This document shows positions 1 through 13,924 of a DNA stretch of 64,000 nucleotides, piece by piece. The DNA is from Linyphia triangularis (lineage: Eukaryota; Arthropoda; Arachnida; Araneae; Linyphiidae). The stretch lies in the NCBI GenBank assembly GCA_963978545.1, contig OZ021723.1, positions 95,834,002 to 95,898,001 of the forward strand. Direction: 5' to 3'. The notes beneath the pieces are model-generated. The model saw only the letters and a list, made by a program, of their open reading frames with translations, had not been told where the DNA came from and ran no database searches. Within the stretch, counting starts at the first letter, position 1, and every line of letters starts with the position of its first letter. A program made the position numbers and the translations under genes.

Positions 1-780
1 AAAAGAAATGGAATTCTAAAAATTAATAGTCAATGAATAAAGATGTCCCGACATGCCTCTCGTCAGGGTTTCGACAGTCTCTGGACCCCAAAGCCGGTGC
101 CGTGTCAAATCCCTTGATGGATCAATTTGCATATATGACATCCATATAGTTGACACATTCATTTACTTGATTGATTGATAGTCATTTAATGTTGGTTTAA
201 TTGCTTTCACATATGCATACTTGTGAAGTTTCCTGAGCAAATAAGACATTGTCTGGGACGTCAAATGGGACAAACAGAAACCAACGAGAATTATATTTTG
301 TTTATAGATTTAATTGTATTTTTATATTGTTGTAGTTAAACCTTGATATTTAAACTATGATTCAGTTTTGTTCACTGATTTCTTACTTCAACTTTTGTGT
401 AGCTAAAAGACCGTTTCTGTTCTGTAAGCATATGAAGCCAATTGAATACTTCCTCCAATCTGAGCTACATAACAGGTTGCTCATGGTTACTAACACATTC
501 TAACTAGTTTGAGGGAAAGTTGCTTATATAGAACTCTATGGTGATTACTAAGCCTACTTCTGCTTCAAGTTAATAACCAATCATACAATACTCAGAAGTT
601 GTATTTAAAGATCAGTTGTTTTGTTTAAGCTGCATGTCTAAATAACTTTAGTTTGCATAAGTGGCAACAGTGTCGAAGTTTTTATTAGATTTTCTGTCGC
701 CATCAACAAAAAACGAAAACAAAACTGGTTAAATGGTTACTGAAACATCCGAGGACATTCGCAACATCCCGACACACTAT
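1..780. other. AT-rich DNA with no recognisable feature
   Basis: I see no coding frame, RNA gene or terminal-repeat element in this stretch. The base composition is like the rest of the window. Confidence 0.5.
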
Positions 781-1180
781 AGGAAGAATTGATTTTGCCG
801 CCATAATTTACATACTTGACAGGCGATTTTACAACTTCAACAAAGTGTAGTTCTCCTCCGCAGTTGAATATTTATGGCCGCGTCTTCCGAGGTTTATTGA
901 AATGGGCACGAGCGCATAAGAAGGGCGAGTTAATTCCGATTGAAAGACATAACTCGTCCTTGGAAACGCGTATTCCACGTCGTTATTCGGGTTTATCACT
1001 CCGCAGTCATGTCATTGGACGTCGTTCCCGTAAACATGGGGCGAGTTGTCGTAATTTTCATTGTTCCGGGCATTAAAAAGATGCAGATTGGCCCCGAAGG
1101 CTTCTCTGAAAGGGAGGTTGTTTGTAAGCTTCATTGCATTCGTCGCGAGAGTAAAGCGAATTATTCTTTCCCTTGAAGGA
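780..1180. other. GC-richer island of unknown function
   Basis: About 400 bp are clearly richer in G+C and CpG than the flanks, which turn AT-rich at both ends. Two overlapping plus-strand frames of 86 and 78 codons cross it (816-1076 and 940-1176), but neither shows a motif I recognise. Both are full of Arg, His, Ser and Cys, as is common when GC-rich non-coding DNA is translated. I see no tRNA-type internal promoter, terminal inverted repeat or target duplication. It could be a CpG-type promoter or first exon, or an old repeat copy. Confidence 0.35.
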
Positions 1181-1485
1181 TCAGCTACGCTATAAAATGA
1201 AATAGGGTATTTTTTTTTTAATTCTGGCTTATGGCTTAGTTTGATGATTTATTAGTTTCGCTGTTGTGTTTGGGTTGTCCAATAATTTATTGTTTAAGAT
1301 TTAGTTTTTGAGATAGTTTTGCAGTGTATTGTCCCTATAACTGTAGGATTAATGGTTAATAAAAGACGATGGAAGAAAAATCGATTTGAAATTTTCAAAA
1401 TAAACTTTCCAAGTCGATTATAGTATAGAAGAATGTTTATGTTCCAGTTGCACAAATACGTTGGCCTCTGTCTCTCTCGACTATG

Positions 1486-1590
1486 GCAATCCCGATGTGG
1501 ACCGTTGTAGATTGCCCGTTGTTATGAATCGTAGCCAATATCGCGCAATGCTGGATAAAATATACTAAAAGTTTATAAATGTTGATGCAC
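1486..1590 (+). repeat. Dispersed repeat, copy A
   Basis: This segment shares the order GATGTGGA, then about 50 bp later CGCAATGCTGGATAAA, then ATACT-AAAGTTT, with 45,950-46,050. I estimate about 70-75% identity by eye. The family is not identified. The surrounding DNA from 1,180 to 2,246 shows nothing else. Confidence 0.5.
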
Positions 1591-2254
1591 ACTGTGTCCG
1601 TTTTTATTAGAAAGCACGAAGGGCTAAAAAATGTGTTTTGTATGTTTTTGAAATATTTATTTAAAAAAAAAATCATGTCATTGGCTTAAGACTGACTTAA
1701 AAAAAACTTACTACTCCAACAAATTGACTTAAACAACTAATACACTATTTTCTAATCGATATTTTCTTTACGAGATTAATACCTAGTCCCGGCGTCTTTT
1801 ATCTTATAAGAAGGTACAAATTATAAGGGAGATTTTTAAAGAGCCAGACTTGAATATAAAATATTTTAAAAGTTAAATGCAGCGGGGAAGCTTATTTGAA
1901 CCTTTTTTTTTTTTTACATCAAATTTAAAGACGATAGTAAAAATAACGAACTAATAAATTTAAGTAGTTGCATAATCTAAAAAAAAAATCTCTTACTGAA
2001 TTGATATAATTAAAGATTAAATAAAAAAAAAAGCCCTATATTGAGAAAGGCTTTTTAAAAGATGCATTGCATTTTTATAAAAAACCAGATTAAATTACTG
2101 AGCTATAATTAAATTATAAGAAATAAATTTGGAATGTTTTAGTATTTTTTGCTTTAATTAATGCAAATCTATTTAGTCTTTTCTAACTGAAAGATAAAAT
2201 ATCTACAGTTTATTCACTAAAGTCCTTTGCTACTCCATAGCTTATACTATACAC

Positions 2255-3172
2255 CAGCGTTCGCCACTAACTTTTAGAGACGGGCCGCATGACTTATGTT
2301 GAAACTTTTCGCAGGCCGTAGATTTTTACCAATTACGCCAATAAATATATTGCTTTACAACAAATGTTGAATGTTAGAAATGTGATAATTACTAAAGATT
2401 CAACAATATAAAACAATTTTGAAAACTGAAACAATAATTTAACATTTTTAAATTAATAAAATAACAATTGATATTTGATTCTTGTTTCAAATAATTAAAA
2501 AAAAAATTTTTTCTTTACATCGTAAATCAAAGTCATAAAAGAAGTTAACCTTTAGTGACCATATTCCAATGTGACTTGACATAAACTAAAAATCAATAAA
2601 GATATTTAAATATAATTACCTAGTAATTAATAAATTAATAAAATAAATTAAAGATATTTAATAACATACCTCCTAAATCTTCCATTTTAGGCGATGTTCG
2701 CTTTTAACTATCTACTTTGCGTTTTAAACTAGTCTTCGATGCCATTATTGCACTGGAGTATTAGAGATCGCGATACTGCTTTTCACATCAAAACACAAGA
2801 GGCCAGTATGCATTATACATTAAACATCCAACTCCTGCCCATCACATTCAGAAAAGCAGAAATTGAATTGTGCCGTTCACGAAACGAGGGAGTAGGGTAT
2901 CACAAGTACAAAAACTAAGCAAAGCAATGGAATACGTCATTGGCAATAATTCAAACTATTGCTTTTTTTTACTTTTTTCTGGCTGTTTCAAAGGAAAAAA
3001 AAAAAAGGATTTTTCAGACTTACTGACGCAGGCCACTTAATGGAAAACACGGGTTTTTGGTAGTAAACATATACTATGTAGACAAATTAAAATTATTTCC
3101 CCAAAATTTGATTTTTACTCTTCTGTACTGACGGCGGGCCGGAGAAAACAGCGGGCCTAGTGGCTGACGCTG
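2255..3172. mobile_element. Non-autonomous hAT-type DNA transposon
   Basis: The left end reads CAGCGTTCGCCACTA. The right end, reverse-complemented, reads CAGCGTCAGCCACTA. Both ends are flanked by the identical 8-bp duplication CTATACAC (2247-2254 and 3173-3180), which is the target-site length of hAT elements. The subterminal GGGCCGC/GCGGGCC motifs next to both ends fit the look of many hAT derivatives. The 918-bp interior is AT-rich and has no transposase frame, so the copy is non-autonomous. An ORF of 106 codons across the right end is in a frame unrelated to any transposase I recognise. Confidence 0.88.
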
Positions 3173-3180
3173 CTATACAC

Positions 3181-4079
3181 TGATATCTATTGTCATTGAA
3201 GTCATGTTTAAGTAAATTAAAGTAGTCCTGGTCATGCGCTATCCGATATTGAGTATTGCGCCACCTAACGGCATAGTCTAGAGTTGGCATCCCTACTTCA
3301 TTAGACGTTGAAAAGTGACTATGCGCTAACTGATGAGACTGATTATAAAGCAACTTAGTGATATCAATGTGACAGGAAAACACCTCATGAAGCTTTTCAG
3401 AAAATAGGCACAAGTTGCCAATTGATATTCAGGTAAGTTGTCTGACAACGCTCTTGACAAATTGTTGTTCGCAATGTACCTGTAGGTTGACGACTCAAGT
3501 TGTAGACGATTTGTGATTTAACAGTGCATTTAACCTAGAGCAGGCTAACAAGCTTCCCCCCCCCCCCTCTGCGTGGTCTATTCTAAGCATTCATTTTCAT
3601 ACTGAATCTTTTTCTACTGAAATGATACTGTTCTACAAATTTGTAATTGACTATTTTCATGTATCTTTTTTGTGTTTGAGATGGGCACGCTTATTCTAGA
3701 CTTTGACTCTAGGTGGCACATTTAACAGTTTCATTGGATAGCCTAAGGTCATTTTAGTGTACTAAAATTAAACTTTTTTTTTTTAAATATAACTGTTGGC
3801 GTAAAAATAAAGGAGACGGAGAATGGTAGTGCGCACCTAGTATGATGACATACTATTACTTACGTATGGTACAACATTGTTCATTTTATTGTTAACTAAC
3901 TGAATACCAGCGCTTCACTATGAAATTCATTCGTGTGCATTTTAATAATCAAAATACATTCGTGCATTCTACATTTCAGACGATTGATCCCGTTTCCACC
4001 TCTGAAAATCGGTTTATCAAATCAGAATATCTTGCATTATCTATGCCTTTTCTTGTTGACCTGTGTTCCAAATTTTATA
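3181..4079. other. No recognisable feature
   Basis: The stretch is AT-rich with a 12-bp C run at 3556-3567. I see no supported gene or element. Confidence 0.4.
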
Positions 4080-4493
4080 ATTGGGACTATATTGGGAGTG
4101 GGGTATTGGGATATATAACGTTATATATACAACGTTTAGAACGTATATATAGAGCTTGTATAGCACAATTCGACCCCTTTTCGACTCTTTAAAATTACTT
4201 AATCGATATCGGAATAGCTTATTTATCTGTGGTTTCGCTTGGTTCCGATTTTCAGAGATGTGATTATATTTGAAGTGAGACAATTGAAAATTCCTCGTTT
4301 GGAATGTTTAGACCCCTTTCAACACATTAAAAAGTTAATCGAGATTGGAATAGCTTACTTTAATGACTCTTGTATATCAGAGTAATTGCAGAGTGTGGAC
4401 TTTAATGGAAGTGGAGCATTGCAGTATGCGTCGTATCAAACGTTCCCACTCCTTTTCGACTCTTTAAAATTGGTTGATCGACATTAGAAAAGT
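4080..4493 (+). repeat. Three diverged tandem units, about 135-140 bp
   Basis: The module CCCCTTTTCGACTCTTTAAA followed by TTAATCGATAT-GGAATAGCTTA appears near 4,171, 4,311 and 4,446. Before each is a related GTGGAGTATTG-type block. The units are strongly diverged. They lie directly upstream of the retrotransposon fragment at 4,497, so they might belong to the same element. Confidence 0.55.
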
Positions 4494-4496
4494 TAT

Positions 4497-5100
4497 ATTT
4501 TGTCAACTGATTCATAGGAGGGAGTGTGCAGCTTCTGTAATCCGAAGACTGGAGCCCCGAGGTAGAAACAACTTAACCCAGACTTCTGCTCTGTTTTCCG
4601 GAGCGAACTTCTGGCAATCGATGTGGGACTAGAGACCATCATGAGCGAAAGCAACTTTGGAGACATCTGTATTCTTACATACTCTTCTTCCATTCAACTT
4701 CTCAAAAACAGAACTTATATTGGGGATAAAACAAGTTTATCCATCTTACAAAAATTAAAGATCATCTCCCCTCAGCATGATGTACATTTTCAATGGATTC
4801 CCTCGCATTTTGATATTCCCGGAAATGAATTGGCCGACAATCTTGCAAAGGAGGGCTTAAGTCATCCCGTCCCCTCCTCTTTAGAGAATACTCTTCAATA
4901 ACTTTTATTTTCGCAGAAAAAGGACCAAATCAAAGCGAATTGGCTGACGCCTCCCACTCACCACTGGTATATAGGAAGAAAGCCGGTACTCTCCCTATCC
5001 CTTCCTTGCGACAGGCAGTCCAGTACATGTCTCTCTCGACTTGCCAGTGGCCACCTAAAACATTTCACCATTAAAGACTTCTCTAGATCAATTTAACGTA
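4497..5100 (+). pseudogene. Jockey-like non-LTR retrotransposon, RNase H and C-terminal fragment
   Basis: Conceptual translation gives the RNase H domain of a non-LTR retrotransposon polyprotein. FRSELLAIDVGLETI near 4,597-4,641 carries the conserved Glu. HFQWIPSHFDIPGNELAD near 4,787-4,840 carries the conserved His, Asn, Glu and Asp region. Downstream, TCLSRLASGHLKHFTIKD near 5,027-5,080 matches the conserved Leu-Arg-Ser-Gly-His block of the C-terminal part of Jockey-clade polyproteins. The copy is dead. A stop codon follows the RNase H frame at about 4,900, another frame carries the C-terminal block, and the usual TDS motif reads TYS, so a catalytic Asp is lost. The reverse transcriptase and endonuclease portions are absent. 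Confidence 0.82.
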
Positions 5101-5109
5101 ATTTGCAGT

Positions 5110-5880
5110 GAAAAAGTCGAATTTAATTATCTTTTGCCCTCTTGGGGAGCTTATTAAACCTATTCAACATATTGCACCCAAACATTAAATCCTTTTAACA
5201 TCGGATACTTTTTACTGAAAATAATCTTTTCAGTCTCATGAGTAATATTTGACATCAGAGGATCTATAGAAAGGTGGGAACATGATATTAAATGGTAAAT
5301 GCCAATTCAAGATAACGATTTGATGGCATTTTTAATGTAATTGCATCGGTACAACTGTACACTATTTATACGCCATTCTTTTGCATATGACCTCACTGTA
5401 TATTTGGCATTTCAATTTGCGACTGAGTTGGTTTATTTATATAGATGCGTTATATAAAGGATGTCTCTTAGACGTGAATTTCATGTGTCTATGCTGCTCC
5501 ACTGAGAAGTTATTAAAGAAAAACTGAAATATCCCTTAATTTTGTACACCAGTGTGCATATATTTATTCATTTCAGTCGTATGTCACAGAAATTATGACA
5601 TTTAAGCTGATACTCAAGATTGATTTGTATCATTTATGATTCATTATCCACTTTTCCAATGTATGACATAATAGAAGAATTTCGTCGATTGCATTTTAGA
5701 AATGATTACCTTCAACTGAAAGGTTAAATTATAATATACTTGCTGAATACCCGTGCCTTGCTACAAAATTTTACCATGTGCACTATTTTAGATAGCTCTG
5801 AGGCTTCGCAATGCGGGAATCCGTCATTGGTGTATAGGTCCCAGTTTTTGGCGTTTCTCTCTCAAGATGGTTCATCCCTA
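5110..5880. other. No recognisable feature
   Basis: AT-rich DNA. No repeat boundary or coding signal is seen. Confidence 0.4.
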
Positions 5881-5885
5881 TGAAA

Positions 5886-6050
5886 AGACGAGTTCGCTTC
5901 GCTCGCTGAAAAGTTCATTAACACATAAGCACAGGCTTACTTCACTCGTTGAAAGGTTCATTTGCTATGGAAGCATAGGCTCACTCAGATCCTTGAAAGT
6001 TTATTGTTGCGTTAGAATAAGCTCGCTTCACTTACTCAAATATAATTGCT
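5886..6050 (+). repeat. Short tandem repeat, about 43-44 bp unit
   Basis: Units built on a CTCGCT(T/G)-GAAAGTTCATT core recur at a spacing of 43-44 bp (cores at about 5,906, 5,949 and 5,993), with a partial fourth. They keep a 61-codon frame open, but the product is simply the repeat translated. Confidence 0.6.
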
Positions 6051-6289
6051 AAGTAAAGCCTTAATATTAAAAGACTCTCCCCTGTAAAAAAAAAAAATAA
6101 ATAAATAAAATCCCCGGTAATACTATAGTACAACACCTCTTTAAGATTATTTTAAAACGTGTTTGTAAAAAGCAAAATTAGAAGGCAACAACTACTTATG
6201 TTGAAACTTTCAGAGCTCTAGGCCAAGTGAAGAGAACTTTGTGTTTAAGACATTCGCTTTTCGCTTTTTTACACCTTTCTTGCATATTT

Positions 6290-6690
6290 CTAAAGACATT
6301 TTGGAGGTGGGAATGATTAAAACACCTTGTGAGGCATTACCATTGCAATTTTAATCGAAACCGGTATACCAATTATTAGCAATTGCTGAAAAAACATTAT
6401 TTTTTTTCCCATTGGCAGCTAACTTATGCGCATGCGCAATTTTGGTGTAAACCGTAATGACAGGTCAGGTCCCATGGTCACTACCTTCTCATATACAAAA
6501 TACGAACATTGTAAACCAATCCGCTTGGGGCCAATGCTGATACACAGACAGACATTTTTTATTGACCACTATTATGAACTCAGTACGTTCCAAAACGTGT
6601 AGAAATGCATAAAAAAAAAAAAAAAAAAAAAAAAAATCGAAATTGCTTTTTTGATCCAATGCAATACTTTCACGATCCTATGTTTATTAT
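6290..6690 (+). repeat. Dispersed repeat D, copy 1
   Basis: This is a copy of a family seen four times here: plus at 6,290 and 16,440, minus at 6,880 and 26,400. Shared blocks are GGCATTACCA, GCAATTGCTGAAAAA, GGCAGCTA-CTTATGCGCA and ACAGACA, then CCAAAACGTG-AGAAAT. A poly-A run of 25 bases lies inside it at about 6,611-6,636. Copies 1 and 2 face each other and make an imperfect 0.85-kb inverted pair. I could not assign the family. Confidence 0.65.
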
Positions 6691-6879
6691 ATGTGAATAA
6701 AAGTATAAAGAATGTATTATATGCATCGAATATGATAAATATTTTGTTTAAGCTTTCCAATAACCACAGATCTAATAATCACATTAAAGGAAATGTAAGT
6801 AAAAGAAAAATATGCTTGATTTCTAATTACAAATATTTCATAAGAGGATTCTAGAAGTTTTTGATTTCAATTATTCTTT

Positions 6880-7149
6880 TAAGTATTACGGGGTGGTAAA
6901 AGTAATTTAGTACTTAAAAATGTCTGTGTGTGGTCAGCTTAACTCCATAATAGATTGACCTATGTTTAAATTTCGTGTACGGGTTAGTGGTGGCCGTGAG
7001 ACTTGTAAGTAAGGTTTTCGTCAAAATTACGCATGCACATAAGGTAGCTGCCATTGAAAAATGCATGTTTTTTAGCTATTTCTGAAAAACAGCTCTAACG
7101 CTTTTGATAAAAATCGCTGTGGTAATGTTTTTTTAAATGCTCTTAACAT

Positions 7150-7150
<1 letters not shown>
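6880..7150 (-). repeat. Dispersed repeat D, copy 2
   Basis: On the minus strand it shares the blocks GGCAGCTACCTTATG-GCATG and ATTACCACAGCGATTTTTAT with the copy at 16,440. It has TGTGTCTGTGGTCAG-type sequence at its outer end. Confidence 0.65.
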
Positions 7151-8462
<1,312 letters not shown>

Positions 8463-8526
8463 GTTGGTTTCAATAGAGTTTCGTAGTTTGTCTTGTTTTG
8501 TTTATTAATAATTTACTTTTCCATAC

Positions 8527-8700
8527 ATAAAATATAATATATTATAAAATATATAATATATTATAAAATATATAATAAATTATAAAATATATAATATATT
8601 ATAAAATATATAATATATTATAAAATATATAATATGTTATAAAATATATGATATATTATAAAGTATATAATATACTATAAATATATAAAAATAATATATT
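8527..8700. repeat. AT-only minisatellite, about 20 bp unit
   Basis: Units of the form ATAATATATTATAAAATAT recur about eight times with few changes. The unit is itself palindromic, so the array can fold into hairpins. Confidence 0.9.
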
Positions 8701-10620
8701 ATATAAGAAATCCACTTAATGGTATTATTTTAAAATTGTAACTTCCAAATTGTATGAAAGAAATTGCAAAGATGCAATGTGATTTAAACAAGTTATCAGA
8801 CTAGGTTATGAGATGAGGAATGTCTGTTAATATTCTCAAATATCGTCCACAACTTCAGTCAAGAGAATATGAATACTGCATATTCGATTTCTGCAATAAA
8901 GCTAAAATAAGTGAGAGGAGTGGGGGGGGGGGGGATTGTTACCGACATAGGAACATGGACTTATGAAAAATATTTTGACTAAACTATCAAGTTACTGTTG
9001 CAATTACAGAAAACTTGTCTTTAAAAATATAATGATCTGTTTGAAAAGGTAAGGTGCAGGGTAACGAAAACAATACAGATGAATTTGGCTTTAGACTATT
9101 GATGCTAGATTGATGTACCTAAATACATATATTTTAATGGAAAGAAGGTCTAATGGGGATTTAAATCATTTGTTTAAATAATTAAACAAGACGATTCAAG
9201 TTTATAGAGTTTTGAGTACATTGAAATATTTTAAGACATTAAGCTATAATTAAATACTTTAGGAGTTTAGAGTAGAACTAAATATTTTATTAGTTTAGAG
9301 TACAATTAAGTATTTAAGAGTACAATTCAAAATAAACAACAACATATCTTTCACATGAGTTCTATAAATCATACTTGAATTTGTAAAATATAAACATTTC
9401 TTTTAAAATGGATTGAATGATAAATGAGGCAGTCTGCCCGACCACGTTGTAAATCATATTGGAGAAGACAATATTAAAAGATGGATTTGTGGGTAATCGT
9501 TTAGAGAAGTTTATGCTAGATTTATGTACCTAAATAATTGTATTTTAATAGAAAGAATGTCTAGACTGGATTTGATTCATTTATTTGAATTATTAAACAG
9601 GGCTTTTTAAGTTTATAGATTTTAAAGTACAGTTAAACGCAGTTGTTGGGCGTTATTTTTGTATTTAAAAAATATGTTGCCATATATTCATTTTTGCTAA
9701 TTCATAAAAATTATTTCATTCGAGTTTTAACATTATTTTGAATCATTTTTCATTTATAATCCATTATCTTTCCAGTAAATAATGTAAAATAATAGACTTT
9801 CAAATGGAATTCCAAAAACTAACTTCCTCCAAAAAAATCAAAGGTTTAAATTATATATTTATTTACTATTACTCACCTGTTCGAATTTTTTTTAAATTTA
9901 TATTATTTAAATAACTTTCAAGTTTAGTAGTCTTTATTCGAAAATGTGTTTTTTATTTTCAACACTTAAAAAATTCCTGCAGTTTGTGTTTGCGAATATG
10001 CATAGAGTTTCTTGTAACAGTCAAGGTATGGTAAACTGGAAAGTATGACGAAGTTGGAAAATTAGGAAAATCATAATGATTAATCAGAGAATTATTAAAA
10101 CAATCTCCATATATTAGGACATATAAATTTATATAAAAAAATTAACATAACTCTTAAAATATCGGTTTAAAAAAATCCAACTAGAGAAAGAAATCACATT
10201 TTTTCAATAATGCAGCTTCTTCTTTTACCACATAATTCACTTCCACAAAGTATACTTTCTTAAATGATAAAATTTTAAAGAATAAGTGGGTTTCTATTTG
10301 ATGTTCAATTATTAACTTTAATACATGAACACTTATAAACGATTTAACTTTTGTTCAATACATTTCTTCAAATCTGGAGATAGAATCTTCAATAGAATGC
10401 TAAACTAATTTTATCTACAAACTGCCTATAACGAGTATTAACGTGTTAGCACTCCAGGTGGTAATCTTTTTCATAAACAGTATTGTTAAAGTATCAATGA
10501 ACTGAAATTGCCAAATTATCGATCACATTTTTTCCCTTCTGAACACTCTAGAGATTCATTTTTGAAGTAGTTAATTTACGGCTTTCGAATTAGTAAAGTA
10601 AACTATCCATTATTCGTCGT
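8701..10620. other. AT-rich DNA with a weak direct duplication
   Basis: Segments 9,100-9,220 and 9,508-9,635 share ATGCTAGATT-ATGTACCTAAATA, TATTTTAAT-GAAAGAA and AATTAAACA, so a block of about 125 bp is duplicated about 408 bp apart. Short repeats on TTTAGAGTACAATTAA lie at 9,220-9,330. A 13-bp G run sits at 8922-8934. No gene is supported. Confidence 0.5.
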
Positions 10621-10629
10621 AAATGCAGC

Positions 10630-10735
10630 ATAAATCCGTTAAAATATGTAAATTAATGTAAATGAAAAAATATTTAAATTAATGTATAGGTAAAATATGT
10701 AAATTATTGTATGGGCAAAAATGTGTAAATTAAGT
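10630..10735. repeat. Small ATGTAAATTAATGTA-type minisatellite
   Basis: Four to five degenerate units of AAATATGTAAATTAATGTA. The motif is the same as in the large array at 12,640-13,924, 2 kb downstream. Confidence 0.7.
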
Positions 10736-10850
10736 CGTATAGTGTAGTTGCAAATTTGTAATAATTTGATAGCATTAGAGACTTACTAGGGAATTTATGA
10801 ATAAACGTAACATATCAATGAGTTTTAATTTACATCTTTTTTAGGATAAA

Positions 10851-11040
10851 ATCAAAGAACTGGTTGGTTTGCACGCTCAAGACCTACATTTCTGCGCAAT
10901 AACTGCTAACAAGACCGGGATCTACAGCTTAGCGTGGAACCATAGTGAACAAACATCCATGACTAACCCAGGATTTGAACCCCGGCACCTTCGGCATGCG
11001 GGATCAGAGCGCTGAACACACAGCTATCACATGGACAAGA
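10851..11040 (-). repeat. Old tRNA-derived SINE copy
   Basis: On the minus strand a B-box-like GGTTCAAATCC (around 10,970-10,980) follows a degenerate A-box region (GATAGCTGTGTGTTCAGCGC). Downstream comes CATGGATGTTTGTTCACTATG, which parallels CATGGGTGTTTGTAAATGTATG of the younger SINEs at 28.7, 31.5, 50.3 and 51.1 kb. No target duplication was found. Confidence 0.55.
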
Positions 11041-11364
11041 TTAACAAGGGGCATTGGAGAAAAGGAATTATGCAAACATTTCAGTGTGTCATATGAGACA
11101 TTACATGTTTATACTGTACATAGTTCAATATTGTGAATGTGTTTCAAGAGAACGCTACCTTAGCTAAGCATAAATCAATATGTTTTTATTTAAATATCCT
11201 TAATTTTAATCAAACACCGTAATTAATAAATAATATCCACAATTGTATAATATTAAGAAGAAATGCCACATTTTAAAGTTAAAAAAATACGTTTCTAATT
11301 ATTTTTTTCTCTGACTTTATGTTTTTTCCTATAGGCACATTATTTAATGCATGCAGCATACTTG

Positions 11365-11672
<308 letters not shown>

Positions 11673-12639
11673 ATTTAAACAAGGAATATTTTCATTTTCA
11701 ATTACGAAAAATATCTCGTTATTTTTCGCAAGTTGTATCTCACATAACGACTAAAAAATTTGTTTCTGAAAAATCACTTTCAATCTCAGATTTGCAACTA
11801 GGATAATAAGGGTTGTTTATTATCAGTGGAAAATTGAATGAAGGTGTTTTGCTTCGAAGGAAACTTTGTCATGTTTTTTTTTATTCCATTTTAAGTAAAA
11901 AAGAAGGAATGAAAAACAGATTGGCACTTTTTTCGGAATTTATATGCAAAGTCATCTTTACTCAGATTAAATATGGGATTTTTCTTGAAATGAAGTTTAT
12001 TTTCCCCTTTGAATTATCATTATTATTCTTTTTCAGTTTTTCAACCTTTCAGTTAGAAGAAATAATCTGTCATTAAGTGTATGGTTTTGATTAGTTAACT
12101 AATGTCCTAATTCAGAAACCTCGCGAGGTATCTGATAGTAATTATTTGAAAGTCAACTGAGGAATAGGATTTTTGTTCATTGCTAAAACTCGAAATTAAA
12201 TGTTTGAAAAACTGTAACTAATTCGTGATCAACTCAAACTAATAATAAGAAATCTTGGTTAATTGTCTTTAAACTTAATTATTTAAAAATTCCAAATAAA
12301 AACTTTTCAGTTCTATTAAATTCCAAATAGACAATTTTAAAATTTATTGTTTTTAATAGTTTAAAATGCAAATACATAAATAGAGGTTTAAATTACTAAA
12401 ATCTTTTAAATAATAATGTAACAAAACTTTTCGGAACCAAATGCAGTGCAAACCTACACATTTAATATATATTTTTGTTGTTGAGATAAGCATCTGCCCT
12501 TTAAGGAATAAAATATTACTAAAAATGCATTACTGAGCATAAAAGTGATTAATAGGGCTCTTAAAATAATCCCTTCATATTCAATACATATATAAATTAC
12601 TAGTACTTATTAACACACTAAATTCAACAGACACAGTTA
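11673..12639. other. No recognisable feature
   Basis: AT-rich. The 87-codon plus ORF at 11,813-12,076 is Phe/Ile/Lys-rich with no motif and looks like chance. Confidence 0.4.
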
Positions 12640-13924
12640 TAAGAAATATGTAAATTAAAGTATATATTTAAAACTTTGTAAATTAATATATACGTAAAAA
12701 TATGTAAATTAATGTTTTTGTAAAATAGCTAAAACATTGTATATGTAAAAATATGTAAATTAATGTATATTTAAAACTATGTAAATTAAAGTATATTTAA
12801 AAATATGAAAATTTATGTATATATTTCAAACTATGTAAATTAATACATACGTAAAAATATGTAAATTAATGTTTTTGTAAAACATGTAAAACAATGCATA
12901 TTCAAAAATATGTAAAGTCATGTATACTTAAAACTATGTAAATTAATGTTGATTTAAAAATATGTAAATTAAAGCATATATTTAAAACCAAGTAAATAAA
13001 TATACATGTAAAACTAGGTAAATTAATATATACGTAAAACTATGTAAAATAATATATACGTAAAACTATGTAAATTAATATATACGTAAAACTATGTAAA
13101 TTAATATATACGTAAAACTATGTAAATTAATGTTTTTGTGAAACATGTGTATGTAAAAATATACAAATTCATGTATATTTAAAATTATGTAAATTTAGGT
13201 ATATGTAAAATATGTAATTTAAAGTATATTTTTAAAACTATGGAAATTAATATGTACATAAAAATATGTAAATTAACATTTTTGTAAAACATGTAAAACA
13301 ATGTGTATGTAAAAATAGGCAAATTAATGTAAATTTAAAACTTTATAAATTAATGTATATTTAAAAATATGTAAATTAAAGCATATATTTAAAACCAAGT
13401 AAATTAATATAAACTCAAAAATATGTAAATTAACGTTTTTGTAAAATATGTAAATAAATGCTTTTGTAAAACATGTAAAACAATGTGTATGTAAAAATAG
13501 GCAAATTAATCTAAATTTAAAACTTTATAAATTAACATATATTTAAAAATATATAAATTAAAGCATACATTTAAAACAAAGTAAATTAATATATACGTAA
13601 AAATATTTAAACTAATGTTTTTGTAAAACAATGTATATATAAAAATATGCAAATTAATGTATATTTAAAACTATGTAAATTAAGGTATATGTAAAAATAT
13701 TTAATTTACAGTATATTTTTAAAGCTATTTTAATTAATATATACGTAAAAATATGCTAATTAATGTTTTTGTAAAACATGCAAAACAATTCATGTGTAAA
13801 ATATGTAATTTATTTATATTTAAAACTATGTAAGTTAATGTTTATTTAAAAATATGTAAATTTTAGTATATATTTCAAAGTATGTAAATTTTAGTATACA
13901 TTTCAAAGTATGTAAATTAATATA
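12640..13924. repeat. Degenerate minisatellite, left part
   Basis: Dozens of units of roughly 24-32 bp are built on ATGTAAATTAATRTATAYGTAAAA. Sub-variants carry GTTTTTGTAAAACATG or TTTAAAACTATG. Groups of four or five variants recur in the same order, so higher-order repeats of about 150-200 bp are present. The array resumes at 16,163, after an inserted element. Confidence 0.9.
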
